Positions 44,896 to 53,486 of a stretch of DNA of 64,000 nt are shown here, in pieces; positions within the stretch are counted from its first letter, which is position 1; the number at the start of each line of letters is the position of its first letter. The position numbers and the translations under genes were made by a program. The notes below the pieces were generated by a model. That model was not told where the DNA came from. It saw nothing but the letters and a program-made list of their open reading frames with translations, and did not search any database. The DNA comes from UKL13-2 sp947085425 (GTDB lineage: Bacteria; Pseudomonadota; Gammaproteobacteria; Burkholderiales; Usitatibacteraceae): assembly GCA_947085425.1 (NCBI GenBank), contig CAMTWK010000011.1:44429-108428 (forward strand), in the 5' to 3' direction.

Positions 44896-45741
44896 TTATT
44901 TCTCTTCGATTTTGGCTTTGCTGCGCAAGTCGCCAACCAGTTTGCCAACGGTTTCTTGTTGGGCGCGCTGACGGAAATTTTCTTTGACTTCATCAAACGA
45001 TGGCTGTTTCATGTCGCGGGAGTCATCCAGACGGATCACGTGCCAGCCAAACTGGGTCTTGATCGCGTTTGGTGTGGTTTGACCTTTTTGCAAGGCGCGC
45101 ATGGCGTTGCCAAATTCAGGCACGTAACGACCCGCAGGACCCCAGTCCAAATCGCCGCCGTTGTCTTTCGAGCCGGTGTCCTTGGATTTTTCCTTGGCCA
45201 ACTTTTCGAACGACTCACCACGACCCAACTGGGCGATGATCGTTTTTGCTTCTTCTTCAGTTTCAACCAAAATGTGGCGTGCTTTGAATTCCTTGTCGCC
45301 CATTTGTTTTACGAACTCGTTGTATTGCGCTTTCAATGTCTCATCCTTGACCGGATTGGCTTTGATGTAGTCATCAAAGTAGGCGCGAATCAACACGGCT
45401 TGCGCGGCAATTTTCATTTGCGCGGCGACATTGGCATCCTTGTCGAGTCCGCGCTTGGCGGCGGCTTGCGCAAGGATTTCGCGGTTAACCAGTTCGTCTT
45501 TGATGGCGGCATTGGTTTCCGGTGACGGCGGGCGTCCGGATGCGGCTTGTTCTTGGCTCATTGCATCAAAATATGCAGCCGGGATGATTACGCCATTGAC
45601 ACTGATACGACCTTCGGCTTTTGCCGGGGCGGCTTTCTCAGATTTAACCGGGGCTTTTTCTGCTTTGGTCTGGGCAATGGCGAATGGTGACATTGCCGTG
45701 ATTGCGATTGCGAGTGCGAGGGTTTTATTGGTCAGTTGCAT
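44896..45741 (-). CDS. Periplasmic parvulin-type peptidyl-prolyl isomerase
   Basis: A 281-residue secreted PPIase. Seen: signal peptide ending AIAQ near residue 24, a Lys/Ala-rich spacer (about 25-45), an N-terminal SurA/PrsA-like helical region, and a rotamase domain at about 150-240 with ARHILVETEEEAK, GGDLDWGPAGRYVPEF and TQFGWHVIRLDD. The ATG at 45741 has AAGGAAG upstream and gives a clean signal peptide; 16 further upstream codons are unlikely. Last gene of the yciB-yciI-bolA operon. It may aid outer-membrane protein folding with BamA and Skp. Confidence 0.92.
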   Translation of the reverse strand: MQLTNKTLALAIAITAMSPFAIAQTKAEKAPVKSEKAAPAKAEGRISVNGVIIPAAYFDAMSQEQAASGRPPSPETNAAIKDELVNREILAQAAAKRGLDKDANVAAQMKIAAQAVLIRAYFDDYIKANPVKDETLKAQYNEFVKQMGDKEFKARHILVETEEEAKTIIAQLGRGESFEKLAKEKSKDTGSKDNGGDLDWGPAGRYVPEFGNAMRALQKGQTTPNAIKTQFGWHVIRLDDSRDMKQPSFDEVKENFRQRAQQETVGKLVGDLRSKAKIEEK

Positions 45742-45816
45742 TGCTTCTTCCTTCTGGTAAATGAGACGAATTAAAACGGGAAAAACCAAATAATACAGAT
45801 AAATCGTGAATCAAAA

Positions 45817-46107
45817 TTATGCGGCGCGGGCGTCGATCTTTAAAGCGTGAATATGCGTTTTCATCAGGTCGTCCAATTCGGCATAAATTAAACGGTGCCG
45901 GACAATCAATGGTTTTCCAGCAAACACCGGTGACACAATCGTTACGACAAAATGTGAACCGCCGGTTTGTCCGGTACGGGCGGAATGGGCGGTTGCCCCG
46001 GCATGCCCGGCATGTGATGCCGAGTCGTCCGTCACTTCCAGCAAAGTCGGCCGCAAGGCAGACAGTCTGGTTAATATTTGATCGCGAATGGAAGGGGTGG
46101 TTTGCAT
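45817..46107 (-). CDS. BolA-family protein
   Basis: A 96-residue BolA/IbaG-type protein. Seen: the BolA class fold with helix SIRDQILTRLSALRP, a His-rich variable loop (residues 30-50), SHFVVTIVSPVFAGK, and the C-terminal RHRLIYAELDDLMKTHIHALKI. BolA proteins pair with monothiol glutaredoxins and Fe-S clusters or act as regulators. Start at ATG 46107 fits the family; the frame extends upstream into yciI. It is flanked on the same strand by yciI and the PPIase. Confidence 0.9.
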   Translation of the reverse strand: MQTTPSIRDQILTRLSALRPTLLEVTDDSASHAGHAGATAHSARTGQTGGSHFVVTIVSPVFAGKPLIVRHRLIYAELDDLMKTHIHALKIDARAA

Positions 46108-46120
46108 ATTGCGAGCGGGC

Positions 46121-46423
46121 CTAGGCAGGTAATACCTTTTTAAAAGGTTTGACGGTGACCTTCGAAAAAACATTGGCATGGCAATAAGGGTCGTCTGCGG
46201 CCCAAGCCAGCGCCATTTCGCGGGACGCAAACTCAGCAACAATCAATGAGCCTGAAAATCCCGCAGGCCCCGGATCTTCGGCATCAATGTTCGGGTGGGG
46301 TCCCGCCAGAATGAGTCGGCCTTCCGCTTGCAACGCCTTCAGACGCTCAACATGCGCGGGGCGATTGGCCAGTCTGCGCTCCAGTGCGCCCGGCAACTCT
46401 TCACAAATGATGGCATAAAGCAT
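46121..46423 (-). CDS. YciI-family protein
   Basis: A 100-residue YciI/YCII-domain protein with the ferredoxin-like alpha+beta barrel. Seen: MLYAIICEELPGALERRLANRPAHVERL and the AGPHPNIDAEDPGPAGFSGSL loop with the family's conserved His-Asp pair. Function in the family is uncertain (possible hydrolase or dehydratase activity). The ATG overlaps the yciB stop by one base, and bolA follows after 13 bases. Confidence 0.9.
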   Translation of the reverse strand: MLYAIICEELPGALERRLANRPAHVERLKALQAEGRLILAGPHPNIDAEDPGPAGFSGSLIVAEFASREMALAWAADDPYCHANVFSKVTVKPFKKVLPA

Positions 46424-47010
46424 TATTTGACGGCCTTTTTTAAATGCTCATCGACTGGCGCAGCCGGGTCCGGTTTGCTGTTCTCTTCCGTTAAATACGG
46501 CATCAACCAAAAAATCTGCGCAATGATAAAAATGAAAAACAGCCCCATATCACCAAAGGTCTTGAACAGTACCCAAACATCTGTTGACGTGTAATACGCA
46601 AACCAAAGGTTGAGCACGGCGATCGACAGCAAAAATACGATCCAGGAAATGGATAACTTGCGCCATACCGCGTCCGGTGCCTCGATCACGTTATTAAAAA
46701 TAAACGAAACCGGATTTTTCTTGAACCAGAATTGGGTGATACCAATGGCCGCCGCCATTGCTGCAAACAACACCGTTGGTTTCCATTTGATAAACATTTC
46801 ATTTTTGAAAACGATGGTCGCGCCGCCTGCAATGACAATGATGCCCAGACCCAACCACATCATCGGTTCGACCTTTTTACGGGCCAGCTTTAAATATCCA
46901 ACCTGCACGATGGACGCGACAATGGCGACCGCGGTCGCGACATAAATGTCATATGCCTTATAGGCGGCAAAAAAAAGTACGACCGGGAAAAAATCGAATA
47001 AAAATTTCAT
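46423..47010 (-). CDS. yciB: Septation/envelope protein A (YciB family)
   Basis: A 195-residue inner-membrane protein with about five or six membrane helices. Seen: MKFLFDFFPVVLFFAAYKAYDIYVAT, the family N-terminus, and the later FKNEMFIKWKPTV and FNNVIEAPDAVWRKLS motifs. YciB (also called IspZ) is required for normal septation in Shigella and affects envelope integrity in E. coli. Start at ATG 47010; twelve codons further upstream are open but not family-like. The yciB-yciI-bolA order is common in betaproteobacteria. Confidence 0.92.
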   Translation of the reverse strand: MKFLFDFFPVVLFFAAYKAYDIYVATAVAIVASIVQVGYLKLARKKVEPMMWLGLGIIVIAGGATIVFKNEMFIKWKPTVLFAAMAAAIGITQFWFKKNPVSFIFNNVIEAPDAVWRKLSISWIVFLLSIAVLNLWFAYYTSTDVWVLFKTFGDMGLFFIFIIAQIFWLMPYLTEENSKPDPAAPVDEHLKKAVK

Positions 47011-47095
47011 GCGTATGGTTGGGCGAATACTTCCTGGCGCCAGCAAAAAGGTAACTTGAGATTATCTCACGATCGCCGATCAAGGCGCTGCGAAA

Positions 47096-47875
47096 CTAAC
47101 GGATGGGGCTGAAGCGACGATGTTCATGTGCAATCAACTGGCGAACCGCGGTGTCGAACCCTGGCAAGCAGGCCAGAGTATGGGCTTCGGCATAAAAGCC
47201 GGATCGTTCATCTGGCAAAGTCTCATTGAGGTTGTCAAAAGCATAGCGCATCATGGCTTCGTCACCGGTACGGATGGCGGTGATCGCAAAATTTACGTTG
47301 AGAACACGCCACGGACGATCCGGATTGGAGCGCTCAAGGTCGGCTTGAAACATGGGTTTGAGGTGGGCAACAAGCCCCTGCATGAGTGCAAATGTTGCGG
47401 CTGTTTCCTGTTTGCTGGCAGCATTATTGGCGCGACGGGCAAGGGCGTTGATGATTGGTTCGGGGGAAATAATCATCAGCTGATGGCGCATGCACCAGAC
47501 GCCGATGCCGATGACGATAGCATCCAAGGTATTCATGGCGCTTTCGGGCGTTTCGAAAGGGGCGCCCAAATCCAGTCGGGGTAATTGATTTTGCAAATCT
47601 GCCATGGCACGACAGGCTTCATTCGCAGCGTCGGCCGCGCCTTCCACCGGTAATTCGGAATCTTCACCATAACACTCGTCCAGACTGTCGGCCGCCTGCA
47701 GAAAGCCGGAAATCACCTGGACAGACTCAATCTCGCTGGATGGCGGTTTTTGGTCAAGAATCACGCCGGCCAGGGGCGCAAATTGCGCGGAAAGGGCGGC
47801 ATTTTGATCCGAAATAGACGGGGTTTGATCCAAGCTATCTTTGGAGGTAAATCGAATTGGTTTGATTTCAGCCAT
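47096..47875 (-). CDS. Hypothetical protein, unknown function (259 residues)
   Basis: Unrecognised. Soluble, acidic, no signal peptide or membrane helix. The first 55 residues look disordered (Ser/Pro/Gln-rich); the rest (about 60-255) is helix-rich with an alpha-solenoid feel (DAANEACRAMADLQNQ, RANNAASKQETAATFALMQGLVAHL). It is 85 bases upstream of yciB on the same strand and may be the first gene of that operon, and it diverges from the PHP gene. Coding is supported by length, a clean ATG and codon usage like its neighbours. Confidence 0.6.
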   Translation of the reverse strand: MAEIKPIRFTSKDSLDQTPSISDQNAALSAQFAPLAGVILDQKPPSSEIESVQVISGFLQAADSLDECYGEDSELPVEGAADAANEACRAMADLQNQLPRLDLGAPFETPESAMNTLDAIVIGIGVWCMRHQLMIISPEPIINALARRANNAASKQETAATFALMQGLVAHLKPMFQADLERSNPDRPWRVLNVNFAITAIRTGDEAMMRYAFDNLNETLPDERSGFYAEAHTLACLPGFDTAVRQLIAHEHRRFSPIR

Positions 47876-47953
47876 ACAATGTTGGATAGATCATGTTTTT
47901 GCGTTTTTTTTGGAAAATTTAATTGAGTTAGCGGCTAATTTGTATAGATTTTT

Positions 47954-47971
47954 GGACAATTATTCTTGTCC
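47954..47971. promoter_or_regulatory. Inverted repeat in the divergent region before the PHP gene
   Basis: GGACAA-N6-TTGTCC, perfect 6-base arms, lies about 25 bases upstream of the likely PHP gene start and 79 bases upstream of the divergent hypothetical gene. It could be an operator. It also contains a TTG that could be mistaken for the PHP start. Confidence 0.4.
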
Positions 47972-47995
47972 GACCGTGAATTTCGGCAAAGGTTA

Positions 47996-48871
47996 GTGTT
48001 GAATTCCCTAAATTTTGATTTGCACAACCACACCAATGCATCTGATGGCACACTTTCCGCGGCTGCATTGGTTGCACTTGCCCATAAAAACGGCTGTGAT
48101 GGGCTTGCGCTGACAGATCACGATACTGTGGCAAATATCGCAAATGCCGCTATTTCCGCAAAAAACGTTGGCTTGAAGATTATTGCTGGGGTCGAAATTT
48201 CGGTTTCGTGGATCCCGTCCGGTGATGTGGATTCGTTGGCAACCACCGTACATATCGTTGGCCTCGATATCGACCCGACCAATCAAGCCTTGCTGGACGG
48301 ACTTGCCAGCGTCCGTAGCGGTCGCATCATACGCGGTAAAGCGATTGCACGCCAATTGGCTGTGGCGGGTATCGACGACATTTTTGACGATGCATTGGCA
48401 TTGGCCGAAAACAAGGAGATGCTCGGTCGAACCCATTTTGCGCGTGCGTTGGTGGCCCGCGGCATTGTTAAAGACGTCGGCAGTGTTTTTAAGCGCTACC
48501 TCACGCCGGGACACCCCGGTTACGTGCCGCACCAGTGGGCTGGTTTGGCAGATGCGGTGGCATGGATTCGAGCAGCTGGTGGAATTGCGGTAATTGCCCA
48601 CCCTGGGCGTTATGGATTGGCTAAAAATGATCTCGCCACATTATTTATGGAATTTAAGGGAATGAATGGACAGTCCATCGAAGTCGTGACTGGTAGCCAT
48701 TCTCCGGCAGAATATGCTTCGTTTGCCGCGTATTGTAAGGCGTTTGATTTTTTTGCCTCACGTGGCGCTGATTTTCACGGCATCGAGGAATCGTCGGTAG
48801 AACCGGGACGATTGCCACGCCTGAGCGAGATTGATCGCGATTTGCGACCGGTTTGGCAGCTTTTTAATTGA
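47996..48871 (+). CDS. PHP-domain phosphoesterase (RNase AM/YciV family)
   Basis: A 291-residue PHP metallophosphoesterase. Seen: DLHNHTNASDG near residue 8 (His-x-His metal site), LALTDHDTVAN, AGVEISVSW, VIAHPGRY in the middle, and GADFHGIEE near the end; these are the PHP metal-ligand motifs. YciV/RNase AM members hydrolyse short oligonucleotides or 3',5'-bisphosphate nucleotides and mature rRNA 5' ends. Start is uncertain: GTG 47996 and TTG 47999 both follow AAAGG (47988-47992); the TTG at 47966 is less likely. Followed by a YciO gene. Confidence 0.86.
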   Translation: MLNSLNFDLHNHTNASDGTLSAAALVALAHKNGCDGLALTDHDTVANIANAAISAKNVGLKIIAGVEISVSWIPSGDVDSLATTVHIVGLDIDPTNQALLDGLASVRSGRIIRGKAIARQLAVAGIDDIFDDALALAENKEMLGRTHFARALVARGIVKDVGSVFKRYLTPGHPGYVPHQWAGLADAVAWIRAAGGIAVIAHPGRYGLAKNDLATLFMEFKGMNGQSIEVVTGSHSPAEYASFAAYCKAFDFFASRGADFHGIEESSVEPGRLPRLSEIDRDLRPVWQLFN

Positions 48872-48890
48872 ATGTTTTGACGGCAACCAA

Positions 48891-49523
48891 ATGAGTCAAT
48901 TTTTCCGGGTGCATCCCACCCACCCAGAGCCAAGGCTGATTAAACGAGCGGTGGAAATTGTCCGTCAGGGCGGCCTCATCGCCTACCCTACCGACTCCTG
49001 CTACGCGCTAGGTTGTCACATTGGTGACAAGGCGGCCATGGAGCGCATTCGCCAGCTTCGCAAGGTTGATGAACGTCACCATTTCACGCTGGTTTGCCGT
49101 GACCTTTCAGAAATTGGCACCTTTGCAAAAGTGGATAACAGCCAATACCGGCTGTTAAAAATGCACACGCCTGGGCCGTATACTTTTATTTTGAAGGCCA
49201 CCCGAGAGTTGCCGCGCCGATTGGCGCACCATAAACGGGCAACGATCGGCGTACGCGTGCCACAGCACGTGGTGGCGTCGGCGCTGCTGGCGGAGTTAAA
49301 CGAGCCGATCCTGTCGTCGACCTTGATATTGCCTGGTCAAGACGCGCCACTAAACGATGCGGATGAAATTCGCGACGCACTTGAGCATCAATTGGATGTC
49401 ATTCTCGATGGGGGTGCCTGTGGGGTGGCGCAAACTTCGGTGATTGACTTATCCGGAGATGAACCCATTCTGGTCAGGCGCGGCAAGGGCGACGTGACCA
49501 GTTTTGGGTTTGACGAACAATAA
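48891..49523 (+). CDS. YciO/Sua5-family protein
   Basis: A 210-residue protein of the YrdC/Sua5/YciO superfamily. Seen: PRLIKRAVEIVRQGGLIAYPTDS near 14-36, KVDERHHFTLVC (dsRNA or nucleotide-binding KRxxxxP-like region), GVRVPQHVV, and the C-terminal SVIDLSG. It is the short YciO form without the Sua5 C-terminal domain. Some relatives make threonylcarbamoyl-AMP, but YciO often cannot replace Sua5. The ATG at 48891 follows the PHP gene by 19 bases, so the two are co-transcribed. Confidence 0.88.
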   Translation: MSQFFRVHPTHPEPRLIKRAVEIVRQGGLIAYPTDSCYALGCHIGDKAAMERIRQLRKVDERHHFTLVCRDLSEIGTFAKVDNSQYRLLKMHTPGPYTFILKATRELPRRLAHHKRATIGVRVPQHVVASALLAELNEPILSSTLILPGQDAPLNDADEIRDALEHQLDVILDGGACGVAQTSVIDLSGDEPILVRRGKGDVTSFGFDEQ

Positions 49524-49543
49524 CGAAAAAACAAAGACCAACG

Positions 49544-50194
49544 ATGGAATCCATTCTTCAAAACATTACCATTTACGCCATACCGTTGTTGTTTGCGATC
49601 ACGGTTCACGAGGCGGCGCACGCTTATGCGGCCAAACATTTTGGGGATGGTACCGCTTATATGTTGGGGCGGGTCACGTTAAATCCGATCAAACATATCG
49701 ATCCGATTTGGACGATTGTCATGCCAATTGTGATCCTGATCATGTCGTCCTTTACTTTTACCTTTGGTGGTGCCAAGCCGGTGCCGGTCAATTTTGCGGC
49801 GCTGCGCAACCCGAAACGCGACATGATCTGGGTCGCTGCCGCAGGCCCGGCGGCGAATCTGGCAATGATGATTATCTGGGCGATGATCGGCAAAATCGCC
49901 ATCACCATGCCGGTGTCAGAGCCGATCGTTTTTATTGCATTGGTCGCCAAGGCGGGGATATTTGTCAACGCGTTGTTAATGGTTTTTAACCTTTTCCCGA
50001 TCTTGCCGTTGGACGGCGGACGAATTTTGGCGGGTTTGATGCCGAACCGGATGGCCAATGAATTCTCCAAGTTGGAGCCGTATGGCATGTTTATATTGGT
50101 GGCATTGATCCTGACCGGGGCGGTTGGATTTTTTCTGGGGCCAATGGTTCGATTTTCAATGAACGCGGTATACTCGCTCATTGGATTAAATTAG
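49544..50194 (+). CDS. M50-family site-2-type metalloprotease (small form)
   Basis: A 216-residue membrane protease with about five helices. Seen: zinc motif HEAAH at 22-26, a central GGAKPVPVN membrane loop, and the third-ligand motif NLFPILPLDGGRI. No PDZ or CBS domain is present, unlike RseP, which also occurs in this window. Substrates are unknown; the gene keeps the PHP-YciO-protease-trpS order seen in betaproteobacteria. Confidence 0.9.
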   Translation: MESILQNITIYAIPLLFAITVHEAAHAYAAKHFGDGTAYMLGRVTLNPIKHIDPIWTIVMPIVILIMSSFTFTFGGAKPVPVNFAALRNPKRDMIWVAAAGPAANLAMMIIWAMIGKIAITMPVSEPIVFIALVAKAGIFVNALLMVFNLFPILPLDGGRILAGLMPNRMANEFSKLEPYGMFILVALILTGAVGFFLGPMVRFSMNAVYSLIGLN

Positions 50195-50439
50195 TAGAAA
50201 ATAGCAATAACGTCCAAACAGCAACATTCGCCAATCCGCCTCCCGGTGTTGAGAAAATCGCGAATTAGAATTTGTTTGGAATAGGTCACCCGGTTTTTTT
50301 GGGAAATCAGCCCATATCGGGGCTGGCCGTAAAAGGTCGTTAGGCAGCAAAGCTCCTACCAATATCAACAATATTTTTCATTCTCAAGCCGGTTCTTTGC
50401 AATTTAAACGCCAACTAAAATTGGGTTCTTCACCCGCCT

Positions 50440-51648
50440 ATGTTTCCTGATCGAGTCTTATCCGGCATGCGACCAACCGGTCGCCTGCATCTTGGCCACT
50501 ATCACGGCGCGCTCAAAAACTGGGCGAAGCTTCAAAACGAGTCCCCATGTTTTTTCTTCGTGGCCGATTGGCATGCGTTGACGACACATTACGAGACGCC
50601 CGATGTGATTGAGGAATATACCTACGACACCGTCATTGACTGGATTGCCGCCGGAATCGACCCGTCGCAGGCAACCATGTTTGTCCAGTCACGGGTGCCG
50701 CAACACGCCGAATTAACCGTGTTGATGTCATTTTTCACGCCCATGTCGTGGCTGGAGCGGGTGCCCACCTACAAGGATCAGGTCGAAAAGCAGGGGCATT
50801 TTGGCCGCGATCTGACCACCTACGGATTTCTCGGCTATCCCCTGATGCAGGCGGCTGACATATTGATTTATCGGGCGAATCAGGTCCCGGTCGGCGAGGA
50901 TCAGGTTTCGCATATTGAATTGACCCGTGAAGTGGCCCGACGCTTTAACCATTTGTTCGGCCGCGAGAAGGGTTTTGAGGAAAAAGCCGAAGCCGCCATC
51001 AAAAAATTGGGCTCTAAAAAGGCCAAGCTTTATGAGCGGCTGCGTACACAATTCCAGCAGGAGGGCAATGTGCTGGCGCTGGAGGAGGCACGGGAGTTAT
51101 TAGGCGAAGTGCAAAACCTTTCGATGGGTGACCGTGAACGTTTGTTTGGATTTTTGGAGGGCGGCGGCAAAGTTATTCTTCCCGAGCCGGAAGCGTTATT
51201 GACACCGGTGTCGAAAATGGTCGGACTCGACGGGCAGAAAATGTCTAAAAGTTATGGCAATACCATTGATATTCGCGATGACGAAAAAACAGTCACGGAA
51301 AAAGTCAGGAAAATGTTGACCGATCCGGCACGGGTTCGACGGACCGATCCTGGTGATCCGGCAAAATGCCCGGTGTGGGAATTGCATCAGGTTTATTCAA
51401 CCGATGACACCAGAAAATGGGTGGTCGAAGGCTGCACCACAGCTGGTATCGGCTGTCTCGATTGTAAACAACCGGTGATTGACGGCATTATTCAAGAGCT
51501 GCGGCCGATGCGGGAACGTGCGGCGCCCTATGAGGACGACCCCACCCTGATCAAAAACATTCTTGCCGATGGTTGCGAAAAAGCGCGTGACGCGGCCGAG
51601 GAAACCATGCGTGATGTGCGTGCAGCCATGGGCCTGGATTACAAATGA
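50440..51648 (+). CDS. trpS: Tryptophanyl-tRNA synthetase
   Basis: TrpRS, 402 residues, class I synthetase charging tRNA-Trp. Seen: HLGHYHGAL at 17-25 (HIGH motif), PTYKDQVEKQG, YPLMQAADILIYRANQVPVGEDQ, and GQKMSKS near 267. It is longer than E. coli TrpRS because of an insertion (about 195-245, RLRTQFQQEGNVLALEEARE) found in the beta/gamma long form. The stop overlaps scpA as ATGA at 51645-51648. The 245-base upstream gap holds one small hairpin (CAGCCC/GGGCTG, 50308-50325) and no gene. Confidence 0.94.
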   Translation: MFPDRVLSGMRPTGRLHLGHYHGALKNWAKLQNESPCFFFVADWHALTTHYETPDVIEEYTYDTVIDWIAAGIDPSQATMFVQSRVPQHAELTVLMSFFTPMSWLERVPTYKDQVEKQGHFGRDLTTYGFLGYPLMQAADILIYRANQVPVGEDQVSHIELTREVARRFNHLFGREKGFEEKAEAAIKKLGSKKAKLYERLRTQFQQEGNVLALEEARELLGEVQNLSMGDRERLFGFLEGGGKVILPEPEALLTPVSKMVGLDGQKMSKSYGNTIDIRDDEKTVTEKVRKMLTDPARVRRTDPGDPAKCPVWELHQVYSTDDTRKWVVEGCTTAGIGCLDCKQPVIDGIIQELRPMRERAAPYEDDPTLIKNILADGCEKARDAAEETMRDVRAAMGLDYK

Positions 51649-52538
51649 GCATTGCACTTGTGGTTGATAATGCGTCACCGGCGGGCCATCCTGCCAACGC
51701 CCCGCAGGGCAATCTGGCGATGGAATTGCCGGTCGCAAAAATTCGCGGAGAATTTATCACCGAAATGCCGGTTGATTTATTCATTCCGCCGGACGCACTG
51801 TCCATTGTGCTGGAACAATTTGAAGGCCCGCTCGACTTATTGTTGTATTTGATTCGCCGGCATTCACTGGATATTTTGGATATCCAAATGGCTGATCTCA
51901 CCCGCCAATACATGACCTATGTTGAAATCATGCGCGACGGGCAGTTGGAATTGGCCGCTGATTATCTGTTGATGGCGGCGTTGTTGATTGAAATTAAATC
52001 GCGCATGTTGTTGCCGCGCCCGCCTCGACAGGATGAGTCCGAGCCGGAAGATCCGCGCGCCGAGCTGGTGCGCCGATTGCTCGAATATGAACAAATGAAA
52101 GCGGCGTCACAGACGATCGAAATATTGCCGAGGATGGGACGTGATTTTTCTTTGGTGGATGTGCTGGTTGAGCAAAGTTTGGTCAAACGCGTGCCGACGG
52201 TTTTGGCATCCGATTTGACCGACGCATGGCGCGTCATTTTGGGTCGGGCCAAAGCCACCCAGCGTCACCGGGTATCACGTGAAGGCCTGTCGGTTCGCTC
52301 ACATATGAGTCGCATATTGCGGCAATTGGGCGAGAGTTTGAATGCCGCCGGCGGCAAAGAATTTGTGTTGTTTGACGAGTTGTTTCGACCGGAAGAGGGT
52401 GTTTCAGTTGTGGTGGTGAGCTTTTTGGCGGTGCTGGAATTGGCAAGAGAGTCATTAATCGAAATTTCGCAGTCCGCAGCGCTTGAACCCATTTACGTAA
52501 AAATGCGCACCCACGAAATGCCGCCGCTTGAATCTTAA
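51645..52538 (+). CDS. scpA: Condensin-like kleisin ScpA
   Basis: Kleisin subunit, 297 residues, which bridges SMC heads in the SMC-ScpAB chromosome-segregation complex. Seen: the FEGPLDLLLYLIRRHSLDILDI motif (the SMC-neck contact), a middle segment ending RMLLPRP, and a C-terminal winged helix with FLAVLELARESLIEISQ. An unusually long N-terminal lead (about 55 residues) precedes the core. Its ATG overlaps the trpS stop; scpB follows after 21 bases. Confidence 0.94.
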   Translation: MSIALVVDNASPAGHPANAPQGNLAMELPVAKIRGEFITEMPVDLFIPPDALSIVLEQFEGPLDLLLYLIRRHSLDILDIQMADLTRQYMTYVEIMRDGQLELAADYLLMAALLIEIKSRMLLPRPPRQDESEPEDPRAELVRRLLEYEQMKAASQTIEILPRMGRDFSLVDVLVEQSLVKRVPTVLASDLTDAWRVILGRAKATQRHRVSREGLSVRSHMSRILRQLGESLNAAGGKEFVLFDELFRPEEGVSVVVVSFLAVLELARESLIEISQSAALEPIYVKMRTHEMPPLES

Positions 52539-52559
52539 TATGATGTTGATCACGAAAGT

Positions 52560-53486
52560 ATGAATGCCGTTGCCATGGAACAAAATGAAATGAACCAACC
52601 CGCCCATGCCGAGCCCACCGATCTCGACAATGTCGAATCAGCGAACGCTCCAGCCGACGCACAAGCACCGGTTTTGACAGACGTTGTGGTTGACGCCGCA
52701 ATGGTCTGTGTTGCAGTCAATGAAGAAGTTGCAAATGGGTCAGGCGATGTTATTGACATTGCCGAAGCCAAACGTGCACTGGAAGCCGCCTTGCTGGCTG
52801 CCTCGGAGCCGATGGCGCTGAATGAATTGCGGCGATTGTTTGACGGCCAACTGAACGTGGATATATTGCGTAATCTGCTCGACGAATTGATTGCCGAGTG
52901 GGGCGGGCGCAGTGTTGAGTTATGCATTGTTGCCAGCGGCTATCGCTTTCGCGTCAAGCCGGTATACCAAAAATATTTGGACAAACTTGCCAACGATAAA
53001 CCACTGAAATATTCCCGCGCAGTAATGGAAACGCTGGCGATTATTGCCTATCGACAGCCGGTGACGCGTGGTGATATCGAAGACATTCGTGGCGTGGCGG
53101 TGAGCCCGCATATTTTAAAAACACTGGAAGATCGCGGCTGGATTGACGAAATTGGCAATCGTGAAACAGTGGGAAGACCGGCACTGTTTGCGACCACCAG
53201 ACACTTTTTGGATGATTTGAATTTGCGCGCGCTTGACGAATTGCCACCGCTGCATGAGTTGCAGGCGACGTTGGACATGAATCAATTCAATATTGCCGGC
53301 GGTCCTCCGGAGCAGACGGGCACACTGCCGCTTGGCCTGTCTGGCGTTGTGAACGCAGGCGCGGTGAACGACGTTGCCATGCCATCGGCTGCGGAGCCGG
53401 ATCAAGGTGACAATCTTGACGCCGATGATGCAGCAGTTGCCGGACACGAATCCATTCCGGCGGAAAACGAAGGACAATCAAAATGA
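52560..53486 (+). CDS. scpB: Segregation and condensation protein ScpB
   Basis: ScpB, 308 residues, the winged-helix partner of ScpA. Seen: AKRALEAALLAASEPMALNELRRL at about 68-92 (first wing), KYLDKLANDKPLKYSRAVMETLAIIAYRQPVTRGDIEDIRG and VGRPALFATT, the conserved ScpB core. Flanked by acidic, probably disordered N- and C-terminal tails (1-65 and 250-308). The stop overlaps the rluB start as ATGA (53483-53486). Confidence 0.93.
   Translation: MNAVAMEQNEMNQPAHAEPTDLDNVESANAPADAQAPVLTDVVVDAAMVCVAVNEEVANGSGDVIDIAEAKRALEAALLAASEPMALNELRRLFDGQLNVDILRNLLDELIAEWGGRSVELCIVASGYRFRVKPVYQKYLDKLANDKPLKYSRAVMETLAIIAYRQPVTRGDIEDIRGVAVSPHILKTLEDRGWIDEIGNRETVGRPALFATTRHFLDDLNLRALDELPPLHELQATLDMNQFNIAGGPPEQTGTLPLGLSGVVNAGAVNDVAMPSAAEPDQGDNLDADDAAVAGHESIPAENEGQSK

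Noticed and set aside
48831..48890. Upstream extension of the YciO gene
   Set aside because: It overlaps the end of the PHP gene and is not family-like; ATG 48891 is preferred.
50195..50439. trp attenuator or T-box leader upstream of trpS
   Set aside because: Only one small hairpin with no tandem Trp codons or T-box sequence; insufficient evidence.
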